The position numbers and the translations under genes were made by a program. 64,000 nt of DNA, taken from Flavobacteriaceae bacterium UBA7684. GTDB lineage: Bacteria; Bacteroidota; Bacteroidia; Flavobacteriales; Flavobacteriaceae. The stretch spans positions 128,533-192,532 of the forward strand of contig DLGW01000005.1 of NCBI GenBank assembly GCA_002482885.1, read 5' to 3'. The notes under the pieces were generated by a model, which had not been told where the DNA came from, made no database searches, and saw only the letters and a list, made by a program, of their open reading frames with translations. Each line of letters opens with the position of its first letter. The stretch's first letter is position 1. Positions 41,391-49,163 of this stretch are shown here, one piece after another.

Positions 41391-42620
41391 GTGAACCACT
41401 ACAATAAATTAAAAATACTTAACGATCCTATTTATGGATTCATTACTATACCCAATACTTTAATTTACGATTTAGTTCAGCATCCGTATTTTCAGCGATT
41501 AAGAAGAATTTCGCAAATGGGAATGTCTTCTTTGGTATATCCTGGGGCACATCATACCCGTTTTCATCATGCATTAGGTTGTTTACATTTAATGCAAAAA
41601 GTGGTGCAGGTACTTCGTTTTAAAGAAGTTTTTATTTCCGAAGAAGAAGAAAATGCCTTGTACATAGCGATTCTGTTACACGATATGGGACATGGTCCTT
41701 TTTCGCATGCTATGGAACACAGTATTGTAGAAGGAATTCATCACGAAGATATTTCGTTACAATTCATGAATAAACTGAATGAAGAGTTTGACGGAAAGTT
41801 AAGTTTGGCTATTGAAATATTTAAAGGGAATTATCACCGAAAGTTTTTATTGCACTTGATATCCAGTCAGTTAGATATGGATCGTATGGATTACTTAAAA
41901 AGGGATAGTTTTTATTCTGGAGTAGCCGAAGGAAACATCAATTCTGATCGATTAATACAAATGTTATCAGTAGTAGATGACCAATTAGTCGTAGAAGAAA
42001 AAGGAATTTATTCCGTGGAAAAATTTTTAGTATCCCGCAGGTTAATGTATTGGCAAGCCTATTTGCATAAAACGAGTTTAGCTGCCGAAATGATTTTAAC
42101 TAAGATTTTAAAAAGAGCCAAAGAACTCACTCAACAAGGAAAAAAGTTGCCTTGTACCCGAGCGTTACAATATTTTATGGGGCAAAAATTAAGTAGTTCT
42201 GGATTTACTACCGAAATGTTGGAAAATTTTGCTCGATTAGATGATTATGATATTGTAGGAGCGATTAAAGAATGGCAATACGAGGATGATTTTATATTAA
42301 AAGAATTGTGTAGAATGTTAATCAATAGGGATTTACTTAAAATAAAAATGAGTTCCGATAAAATAGAACCTGCAGAAGTGAACGAATTGATTCAGCAAGT
42401 ATCTAAAAAATATCAATTATCTAAGACAGAATCGTCTTATTTTGTGTTTACAGGAGCTGTGGATAATAAGGCTTACAATAAAAAAGGAGTTCCTATACAA
42501 ATTTTAATGAAAGATAGAACAATAAAAGATGTAACAGATGCCTCGGATCAGTTGAATTTAAAGGCTTTATCTAAAACAGTAACCAAGTATTTTATTTGCT
42601 TCCCAAAAGTACTGGCGTAA
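41391..42620 (+). CDS. HD-domain phosphohydrolase
   Basis: The 409-residue protein begins at a GTG (residues NHYNKLKILNDPIYGFI). It carries the HD metal-binding set: RFHHALGCLH, LLHDMGHGPFSHAMEHS, and the downstream SSQLDMDRMDYLKRDS. This arrangement is that of the YdhJ/SAMHD1-like phosphohydrolases, some of which hydrolyse dNTPs; the actual substrate is not known here. A promoter-like element lies upstream. It is followed by lpxD after 37 nt, with a second promoter-like element between, so it is probably not part of the lipid A operon. Confidence 0.9.
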   Translation: MNHYNKLKILNDPIYGFITIPNTLIYDLVQHPYFQRLRRISQMGMSSLVYPGAHHTRFHHALGCLHLMQKVVQVLRFKEVFISEEEENALYIAILLHDMGHGPFSHAMEHSIVEGIHHEDISLQFMNKLNEEFDGKLSLAIEIFKGNYHRKFLLHLISSQLDMDRMDYLKRDSFYSGVAEGNINSDRLIQMLSVVDDQLVVEEKGIYSVEKFLVSRRLMYWQAYLHKTSLAAEMILTKILKRAKELTQQGKKLPCTRALQYFMGQKLSSSGFTTEMLENFARLDDYDIVGAIKEWQYEDDFILKELCRMLINRDLLKIKMSSDKIEPAEVNELIQQVSKKYQLSKTESSYFVFTGAVDNKAYNKKGVPIQILMKDRTIKDVTDASDQLNLKALSKTVTKYFICFPKVLA

Positions 42621-42644
42621 AAATAATAATTCATCTAATTTTTA

Positions 42645-42652
42645 TATTTTTG
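42645..42652 (+). promoter_or_regulatory. Putative -7 element immediately before lpxD
   Basis: TATTTTTG matches TAnnTTTG and ends just 5 nt before the lpxD ATG at 42658. A transcript starting about 4-7 nt downstream would be leaderless or nearly so. Confidence 0.55.
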
Positions 42653-42657
42653 TCGCC

Positions 42658-43674
42658 ATGAAGTTTACAGCGCAACAAATAGCGGATATTTTAAAAGGTG
42701 AGGTAATTGGTGATTCCTTTACCGAAGTTTATAAATTATCAAAAATAGAGGAAGGCGTAGAAGGTTCTTTAACTTTCCTATCTAATCCTAAGTATACTAA
42801 TTATATATATTCCACTCAGGCTTCAATAGTTATTGTTAATCATTCTTTTGTTCCAGAAAACGAAGTAAAAACTACCTTAATTAAGGTAGAGGATGCTTAT
42901 AAAGCCTTTTCAACTTTATTAGAGTTTTATAATCAAATTAAATTGAGTAAATCTGGAATAGAAACCCCTTCGTTTATTTCTGATTCTGCGGTTTACGGAA
43001 ATAATATATATGTAGGGGCGTTTAGCTATATCGGGAACAATGTTGTTATTGGAAATAATGTAAAAATTTATCCGAATACTTTTATTGGAGATAATGTAAA
43101 AATCGGAGACAATGTAATTTTGTTTTCGGGAGTTAAGATTTATTCTGAAAGTATTATAGGAAATAATTGTAATATACATTCGGGTACCATTATTGGTTCC
43201 GATGGTTTTGGGTTTGTTCCAGATAAGGAGGGAAATTATTCAAAAATTCCTCAAATAGGCAATGTAATCATAGAAGATGATGTAGAAATTGGTGCTTGCT
43301 CTACTATAGATAGAGCTACATTAGGATCCACCATTATCAAAAAAGGAGTAAAGTTGGATAACCAAATTCAAATTGCTCACAATGTAGAAATAGGAGAAAA
43401 TACCGTTATTGCGGCACAAACAGGAATAGCAGGCTCAACAAAAATAGGTAAAGGTTGTGTGATTGGTGGTCAAGTAGGCATCAGTGGACATTTAGTTATT
43501 GGAGATCGAGTTAAAATTCAAGCCCAATCAGGTATTGGACGCAACATAAAAAATGACGAGGTATTGCAAGGAAGCCCCGCACTTGGATATGCAGACTACA
43601 ATAAGTCTTATGTTCATTTTAAAAACTTGCCAAAAATTGTAAAAGAAATCGATTCGTTACAGAAGAATAAATAA
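42658..43674 (+). CDS. lpxD: UDP-3-O-(3-hydroxyacyl)glucosamine N-acyltransferase
   Basis: LpxD adds the second hydroxyacyl chain in lipid A synthesis. The 338-residue protein has an N-terminal uridine-binding domain (MKFTAQQIADILKGEVIGD), then a left-handed beta-helix of hexapeptide repeats from about residue 105, and a C-terminal helix. Both catalytic-type histidines seen in E. coli LpxD are present: QIAHNVEIGENTVI and QVGISGHLVIGDRV. It starts the row lpxD-lpxC/fabZ-lpxA with gaps of 7-10 nt, the central lipid A genes. A -7-like element sits almost on its start. Confidence 0.95.
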   Translation: MKFTAQQIADILKGEVIGDSFTEVYKLSKIEEGVEGSLTFLSNPKYTNYIYSTQASIVIVNHSFVPENEVKTTLIKVEDAYKAFSTLLEFYNQIKLSKSGIETPSFISDSAVYGNNIYVGAFSYIGNNVVIGNNVKIYPNTFIGDNVKIGDNVILFSGVKIYSESIIGNNCNIHSGTIIGSDGFGFVPDKEGNYSKIPQIGNVIIEDDVEIGACSTIDRATLGSTIIKKGVKLDNQIQIAHNVEIGENTVIAAQTGIAGSTKIGKGCVIGGQVGISGHLVIGDRVKIQAQSGIGRNIKNDEVLQGSPALGYADYNKSYVHFKNLPKIVKEIDSLQKNK

Positions 43675-43681
43675 TATTTTA

Positions 43682-45073
43682 ATGACAAGTCAAAAAACAA
43701 TAAAAAATCCCGTTTCCTTATCAGGTGTTGGACTTCATACCGGTAAACAAGTAAACATGACTTTTAAACCTGCCGAAATTAATAGTGGGTTTACATTTGT
43801 TAGGGTAGATTTAGAAGATAAACCAGCAATTAAAGCGGACATCACCTACGTACAAAGTACCAATAGAGGTACTAATCTGGTAAATAAAGGAGTAAGTGTT
43901 CAAACTACAGAACATGTTTTAGCGGCTTTAGTTGGTTGTGATTTAGATAACGTTATTATTGAATTAGATAATTCTGAACCTCCGATTTTAGATGGTTCTT
44001 CTAAGTTTTTTGTAGAAGCCCTTGAAAAAGCAGGGATGGTGGAACAAAACGCCATCAGAGAGGTTTATGAGGTAAAAGAAATTATTTCTTACAAAGACGA
44101 AGAAACAGGTAGTGAAATTGTAATCATGCCAGCGGATACTTATCAAGTGGTTACTATGGTTGACTATGGTACCAAGGTATTGGGAACGCAAAATGCCTGC
44201 ATTAACCATATGTCTGAATTTAAACAAGAAATTGCAGATGCCCGTACTTTTAGCTTTTTACACGAGTTAGAAATGCTGTTAGATAATGGCTTAATCAAAG
44301 GAGGTGATTTGAATAATGCAATAGTTTATGTAGATAAAGAAATCAGTCCAGAAACCGTTGAAAAATTAAAAATAGCTTTTAATAAAGATAAAATATCTGT
44401 TAAATCTAACGGTATTTTAGATAACCTTACTTTGCACTATCCTAACGAGGCGGCTCGTCATAAATTATTAGATGTTATTGGAGATTTGGCATTAGTAGGA
44501 ACTCGAATTAAAGGAAAAGTAATAGCCACCAAACCAGGTCATTTTGTAAACACAGAATTTGCTAAAAAATTATCTGGAATTATTAAGGCAGAACAAAGAA
44601 ATCCATCGTTCTTTTATGATTTAACAAAAGAACCATTGATGGATATTCATCAAATTATGGCCATGTTGCCACACCGACCTCCGTTTTTGTTGATTGATAA
44701 GATTTTTGAAATCTCAGAAACCAAGGTAGTGGGAATGAAAAACGTAACTATGAATGAAGACTTCTTCATAGGACATTTTCCGGGAGCACCCGTAATGCCT
44801 GGAGTTTTAATTATTGAAGCGATGGCTCAAACAGGGGGGATTTTAGTATTGAGTACCGTTCCAGATCCAGAAAATTACTTGACTTATTTTATGAAAATAG
44901 ATAATGTTAAGTTTAAACATAAAGTATTACCAGGAGATACGTTAGTATTTGATTGTAATTTGATTACGCCTATCCGAAGAGGAATTTGTCACATGAGTGC
45001 CAATGCTTATGTAAATGGAAAGTTAGTAACGCAAGCCGAGTTGATGGCGCAAATAGTAAGAAAAAGCCAATAA
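43682..45073 (+). CDS. lpxC-fabZ: Fused UDP-3-O-acyl-GlcNAc deacetylase / 3-hydroxyacyl-ACP dehydratase
   Basis: This 463-residue protein joins two enzymes. Residues about 1-310 are LpxC, the zinc deacetylase committing to lipid A: the zinc ligands are in TTEHVLAALVGCDLDN (His) and RHKLLDVIGDLALVG (His and Asp). Residues about 318-463 are FabZ: MDIHQIMAMLPHRPPFLLID, then FFIGHFPGAPVMPGVLIIEA with the catalytic His and Glu. The fusion is a known trait of Bacteroidota and balances supply of hydroxyacyl-ACP between lipid A and fatty acids. Frame is intact. It lies between lpxD and lpxA. Confidence 0.97.
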   Translation: MTSQKTIKNPVSLSGVGLHTGKQVNMTFKPAEINSGFTFVRVDLEDKPAIKADITYVQSTNRGTNLVNKGVSVQTTEHVLAALVGCDLDNVIIELDNSEPPILDGSSKFFVEALEKAGMVEQNAIREVYEVKEIISYKDEETGSEIVIMPADTYQVVTMVDYGTKVLGTQNACINHMSEFKQEIADARTFSFLHELEMLLDNGLIKGGDLNNAIVYVDKEISPETVEKLKIAFNKDKISVKSNGILDNLTLHYPNEAARHKLLDVIGDLALVGTRIKGKVIATKPGHFVNTEFAKKLSGIIKAEQRNPSFFYDLTKEPLMDIHQIMAMLPHRPPFLLIDKIFEISETKVVGMKNVTMNEDFFIGHFPGAPVMPGVLIIEAMAQTGGILVLSTVPDPENYLTYFMKIDNVKFKHKVLPGDTLVFDCNLITPIRRGICHMSANAYVNGKLVTQAELMAQIVRKSQ

Positions 45074-45083
45074 AAAAGTAAAT

Positions 45084-45869
45084 ATGAATCAACCATTAGC
45101 TTACGTTCATCCAGGAGCAAAAATTGCCAAAAATGTGGTTATTGAACCTTTTACTACCATTAATAACAATGTAGTTATTGGGGAAGGCACTTGGATAGGA
45201 TCGAATGTTACCATTATGGAAGGTGCTCGAATTGGTAAAAATTGTAACATTTTTCCTGGCGCAGTGATTTCAGCAATTCCTCAGGATTTAAAATTTGGAG
45301 GCGAAGAGTCTTTAGCCGTAATAGGCGACAATACTACCATTCGAGAATGTGTAACTGTAAACAGAGGAACCGTAGCTTCGGGGCAAACCGTAATTGGAAA
45401 CAATTGTTTGATTATGGCGGCAGCACATATTGCTCATGATTGTGTAATTGGTAACAATGTAATTATTGTAAATGGAGTGCTTTTAGGAGGACACGTTAAC
45501 ATTGGTAATCATGCCATTATTGGAGGATTATCAGCCATTCATCAATTCATACAAGTGGGTGATCATGCCATGATTTCAGGAGGGTCATTATTAAGAAAAG
45601 ACGTACCACCTTATACCAAAGCAGCAAAAGAGCCATTATCTTATGTAGGTATAAACTCTGTAGGATTAAGAAGAAGAGGTTTTACTTCTGAAAAAATCCG
45701 TGAGATTCAGAATATTTATAGAATCTTGTATCAAAAAAATTACAATACCACTCAAGCCATCGGAATTATCGAAGCAGAAATGGAAGCAACCCCAGAAAGA
45801 GACGAAATTTTAATGTTCATCAGAAATTCTTCACGAGGAATCATGAAAGGATATACGGGGTCTTATTAA
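45084..45869 (+). CDS. lpxA: UDP-GlcNAc O-acyltransferase
   Basis: LpxA performs the first acylation of UDP-GlcNAc in lipid A synthesis. The 261-residue protein is a left-handed beta-helix (hexapeptide repeats from residue 1) with the catalytic His in MAAAHIAHDCVIGNN and the conserved GGHVNIGNHAIIGGLSAIHQ and GDHAMISGGS. The C-terminal helical part (EKIREIQNIYRILYQKN) is typical. It follows lpxC-fabZ by 10 nt and is followed after 97 nt by efp; the spacer contains a degenerate word repeat. Confidence 0.96.
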   Translation: MNQPLAYVHPGAKIAKNVVIEPFTTINNNVVIGEGTWIGSNVTIMEGARIGKNCNIFPGAVISAIPQDLKFGGEESLAVIGDNTTIRECVTVNRGTVASGQTVIGNNCLIMAAAHIAHDCVIGNNVIIVNGVLLGGHVNIGNHAIIGGLSAIHQFIQVGDHAMISGGSLLRKDVPPYTKAAKEPLSYVGINSVGLRRRGFTSEKIREIQNIYRILYQKNYNTTQAIGIIEAEMEATPERDEILMFIRNSSRGIMKGYTGSY

Positions 45870-45966
45870 ATATGATTAAAAGATTGAAAAATTAAAGGAT
45901 TTAAAAATCACTAATGGCTATTGGCTATTGCCTAATGCCTCAAAAAATAAAATAACAAATTAAAAA
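45870..45966. repeat. Word-like repeats in the lpxA-efp spacer
   Basis: AATGGCTATTGGCTATTGCC followed by TAATGCCT at 45913-45940 is built from repeated TTGGCTATT/TTGCCTAATG words. The same words recur at 54.1-54.3 kb and 58.1 kb. Non-coding; function unknown. Confidence 0.55.
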
Positions 45967-46530
45967 ATGGCAACAACAGCAGACATCAGAAATGGATTAT
46001 GTATTAAGTTTAATCATGATATCTATAAAATTATAGAATTTCTTCATGTTAAACCAGGTAAAGGACCTGCTTTTGTAAGAACAAAATTAAAAAGCTTAAC
46101 CAATGGAAAAGTGTTAGATAATACCTTTTCGGCAGGTCATAAAATAGAAGAAGTAAGAGTAGAAACCCATAAGTTTCAATTTTTGTATCCAGAAGGTGAT
46201 CAATTTCACTTTATGCACGCAGAAACCTACGAGCAAATTACTTTAAATAAAGAGGTGTTAGACGCTCCAGATTTATTAAAAGAAGGAGAAAATGTAATGG
46301 TAATCATTAATGCAGAAACAGAAGCTCCACTAGCAGTGGAAATGCCTTCATCGGTAGTATTAGAAGTTACTTACGCAGAGCCTGGAGTAAAAGGAAACAC
46401 AGCAACCAATGCTACCAAACCTGCCACTGTTGAAACAGGCGCAAGCATAAATGTTCCTTTATTTATTAACGAAGGCGATAAAATTAAAATAGATACGGCA
46501 ACCTACGCTTACCAAGAGCGGGTAAAATAA
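45967..46530 (+). CDS. efp: Elongation factor P
   Basis: EF-P relieves ribosomes stalled on consecutive prolines. The 187-residue protein has the three-domain architecture: N-terminal KOW-like domain ADIRNGLCIKFNHDIYKIIE, a tip loop HVKPGKGPAFVRTK with Lys32 as the site modified in some bacteria, and the OB-like domains ending EGDKIKIDTATYAYQERV. It lies between lpxA and a second lpxD-like gene, a position I recognise from flavobacteria. Whether Lys32 is modified here, and by what, cannot be seen. Confidence 0.97.
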   Translation: MATTADIRNGLCIKFNHDIYKIIEFLHVKPGKGPAFVRTKLKSLTNGKVLDNTFSAGHKIEEVRVETHKFQFLYPEGDQFHFMHAETYEQITLNKEVLDAPDLLKEGENVMVIINAETEAPLAVEMPSSVVLEVTYAEPGVKGNTATNATKPATVETGASINVPLFINEGDKIKIDTATYAYQERVK

Positions 46531-46537
46531 ATACAGC

Positions 46538-47470
46538 ATGAAGTTTCCTGAATTATACACCCTTGAAAAAATCGCATCCCTTATTGGTAGTCGATTTGTT
46601 GGAGATGCCAACTTTCCAGTTTATGGAACTAACGAAATTCATGTGGTAGAGTCAGGAGACATTGTTTTTGTAGATCATCCAAAGTATTACGATAAAGCTT
46701 TACAATCAGCAGCTACGATTATTTTAATCAATAAAGAAGTAGACTGTCCAGAAGGTAAAGCTTTATTGATTTCCGACGATCCTTTTCGTGATTTTAATAA
46801 AATCAATAATTATTTTAAGCCATTTATTCCTGCAAATTCTAGTGTTTCGCACACTGCGACAATCGGAGAAGGAACTATGATTCAGCCGAATGTATTTGTT
46901 GGGAATCATGTAAAAATCGGAAAGAACTGTTTGATACATCCTAATGTAGCGATATATGATTATACGGTTATCGGAGACAACGTAACGATTCACTCAGGAA
47001 CGGTATTAGGAGCAGATGCTTTTTATTATAAAAAACGTCCCGAAGGTTTTGATCAGTTAAAGTCGGTAGGAAGGGTAGTTATAGAAAACAATGTACACTT
47101 AGGAGCCTTATGCACCATTGATAAAGGAGTAACCGGAGATACTACTATAGGCGAAGGAACTAAAATAGACAACCAAGTACACGTGGGGCACGATACCGTT
47201 ATTGGTAAAAAGTGTTTAATTGCATCACAAACAGGAATTGCGGGTTGTGTAGTTATCGAAGACGAAGTAACGCTTTGGGGACAAGTAGGAATTACCAGCG
47301 GAATTACCATAGGTAAAAAAGCTGTTGTTTTTGCGCAATCAGGGGTTTCAAAATCCATAAATGGCGAAAAAAATTATTTTGGTTCACCAGCGCAAGAATC
47401 CAGAGAACAATTAAAACAATTAGCGAATATTAAGCTAATTCCTAATTTATTAGATAAGTTAAACGAATAA
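46538..47470 (+). CDS. LpxD-like hexapeptide acyltransferase paralogue
   Basis: The 310-residue protein resembles LpxD: an N-terminal domain (MKFPELYTLEKIASLIGSRF) and a left-handed beta-helix starting about residue 103 (AGxIGEGTMIQ-type hexads). It keeps the first catalytic-type histidine (VHVGHDTVIGKKCL), but where LpxD has GISGHLVIG this protein reads GITSGITIG, lacking the second histidine. It shares the row with efp and sucD. It may have another acyl acceptor or a structural role, and should not be called LpxD without proof. The gene follows efp by 7 nt and precedes sucD by 26 nt. Confidence 0.85.
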   Translation: MKFPELYTLEKIASLIGSRFVGDANFPVYGTNEIHVVESGDIVFVDHPKYYDKALQSAATIILINKEVDCPEGKALLISDDPFRDFNKINNYFKPFIPANSSVSHTATIGEGTMIQPNVFVGNHVKIGKNCLIHPNVAIYDYTVIGDNVTIHSGTVLGADAFYYKKRPEGFDQLKSVGRVVIENNVHLGALCTIDKGVTGDTTIGEGTKIDNQVHVGHDTVIGKKCLIASQTGIAGCVVIEDEVTLWGQVGITSGITIGKKAVVFAQSGVSKSINGEKNYFGSPAQESREQLKQLANIKLIPNLLDKLNE

Positions 47471-47496
47471 ATATCATATAAAAAAAACAAATAGCC

Positions 47497-48369
47497 ATGA
47501 GCGTTTTAGTAAATAAGGATTCAAAAATTATAGTACAAGGTTTTACAGGTAGCGAGGGTACTTTTCACGCTTCTCAAATGATTGAGTACGGAACCAATGT
47601 GGTAGGAGGAGTTACTCCAGGAAAAGGAGGAACTACTCATTTAGATAAACCTGTTTTTAATACCGTAAAAGATGCGGTTGAACAAGTAGGTGCAGATACT
47701 ACCATTATTTTTGTACCTCCTGCTTTTGCTGCCGATGCGGTTATGGAAGCTGCCGATGCAGGTATCAAAGTAATTATTACAATTACCGAAGGAATTCCAG
47801 TGGCAGATATGGTAAAAGCATATGCTTTTGTAAAATCAAAAGGTGCTACTATGATTGGGCCAAATTGTCCAGGAGTTATTACACCAGGTGAAGCCAAAGT
47901 AGGAATTATGCCTGGATTTGTTTTCAAAAAAGGAAATGTGGGTATTGTTTCAAAATCAGGAACATTAACTTACGAAGCTGCTGATCAAGTAGTAAAACAA
48001 GGCCTAGGAATTACTACCGCTATTGGAATCGGAGGAGATCCAATCATTGGAACAACCACTAAAGAAGCTGTTGAATTATTAATGAACGATCCTGAAACTC
48101 ATTGTATTGTAATGATTGGTGAAATCGGAGGTCAATTAGAAGCAGATGCCGCAAAATGGATAAAAGCCAATGGCAATAAAAAACCAGTAATTGGTTTTAT
48201 TGCAGGTGAAACCGCACCCAAAGGAAGAACTATGGGACACGCGGGGGCTATTGTTGGTGGTGCTGACGATACAGCTGAAGCTAAAAAACGCATCATGAAA
48301 GAATGTGGAATTCACGTAGTGGATTCTCCTGCACAAATCGGAAAAAAAGTAAAAGAAGTATTAGGATAA
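47497..48369 (+). CDS. sucD: Succinyl-CoA synthetase alpha subunit
   Basis: SucD with SucC interconverts succinyl-CoA and succinate with substrate-level phosphorylation in the TCA cycle. The 290-residue protein begins with a CoA-binding domain (KIIVQGFTGSEGTFHASQMI), has GPNCPGVITPGEAKVGIMPG, and GRTMGHAGAIVGG with the histidine that is transiently phosphorylated. The sucC partner is not in the window. It is near fabG with a 24-nt gap, a common Bacteroidota arrangement. Confidence 0.97.
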   Translation: MSVLVNKDSKIIVQGFTGSEGTFHASQMIEYGTNVVGGVTPGKGGTTHLDKPVFNTVKDAVEQVGADTTIIFVPPAFAADAVMEAADAGIKVIITITEGIPVADMVKAYAFVKSKGATMIGPNCPGVITPGEAKVGIMPGFVFKKGNVGIVSKSGTLTYEAADQVVKQGLGITTAIGIGGDPIIGTTTKEAVELLMNDPETHCIVMIGEIGGQLEADAAKWIKANGNKKPVIGFIAGETAPKGRTMGHAGAIVGGADDTAEAKKRIMKECGIHVVDSPAQIGKKVKEVLG

Positions 48370-48393
48370 CAAGTTAAATCAATTCAAAACACC

Positions 48394-49140
48394 ATGAAAT
48401 TATTACAAGGAAAAGTAGTTATTATTACCGGAGCCAGTAGAGGAATTGGAAAAGGAATTGCCGAAGTTTTTGCTAAACACGGAGCGAACATTGCCTTTAC
48501 CTATAGTTCATCGGTAGAAGCGGCTCAGGCATTAGAAAAAGAATTGAATTTAATGGGAATTAAAGCTGTTGGATATCAATCAGATGCGGGTAGTTTTGAA
48601 GGAGCTCAAAAATTTGTAGATGCAGTAATTTCGGAATTTGGACACATAGATGTAGTGATTAATAATGCGGGAATTACCAAAGATAATTTGTTAATGCGTA
48701 TGTCCGAGGCGGATTTTGATTCGGTTATTGAAACCAACTTAAAATCGGTTTTTAACATGACCAAAGCCGTACAAAAACAATTATTAAAACAACGTTACGG
48801 TTCCATTATTAACATGAGTTCTGTAGTAGGTGTTTCTGGTAACGCAGGACAAACCAACTACGCAGCTTCAAAGGCAGGAGTTATCGGATTTACCAAATCA
48901 GTAGCTTTAGAATTAGGTTCTAGAAACATCCGTTGTAATGCCATTGCGCCAGGATTCATAGAAACGGAAATGACTGCTAAATTAAATCCAGAAGTAGTAA
49001 AAGGTTGGAGTGATGGTATTCCATTAAAAAGACCAGGTACTACTACCGATGTCGCTAATGCTTGTTTGTTTTTAGCTTCGGACATGAGTGCTTATGTTTC
49101 TGGACAAGTTTTAAATGTTTGCGGAGGAATGTTAACCTAG
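48394..49140 (+). CDS. fabG: 3-oxoacyl-ACP reductase
   Basis: FabG reduces 3-oxoacyl-ACP with NADPH in fatty acid elongation. The 248-residue short-chain dehydrogenase shows VVIITGASRGIGKGIAEVFA (cofactor loop), NNAGITKDNLLMRM, the SSVVGVSGNAGQTNYAASKA stretch with Ser-Tyr-Lys catalytic residues, and IAPGFIETEMT. These are classical FabG motifs. It follows sucD and is followed by a membrane VWA-type gene with a 23-nt gap; the group may be cotranscribed. Confidence 0.96.
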   Translation: MKLLQGKVVIITGASRGIGKGIAEVFAKHGANIAFTYSSSVEAAQALEKELNLMGIKAVGYQSDAGSFEGAQKFVDAVISEFGHIDVVINNAGITKDNLLMRMSEADFDSVIETNLKSVFNMTKAVQKQLLKQRYGSIINMSSVVGVSGNAGQTNYAASKAGVIGFTKSVALELGSRNIRCNAIAPGFIETEMTAKLNPEVVKGWSDGIPLKRPGTTTDVANACLFLASDMSAYVSGQVLNVCGGMLT

Positions 49141-49163
49141 ATTCTTGAAATGCTAATTGTTTA

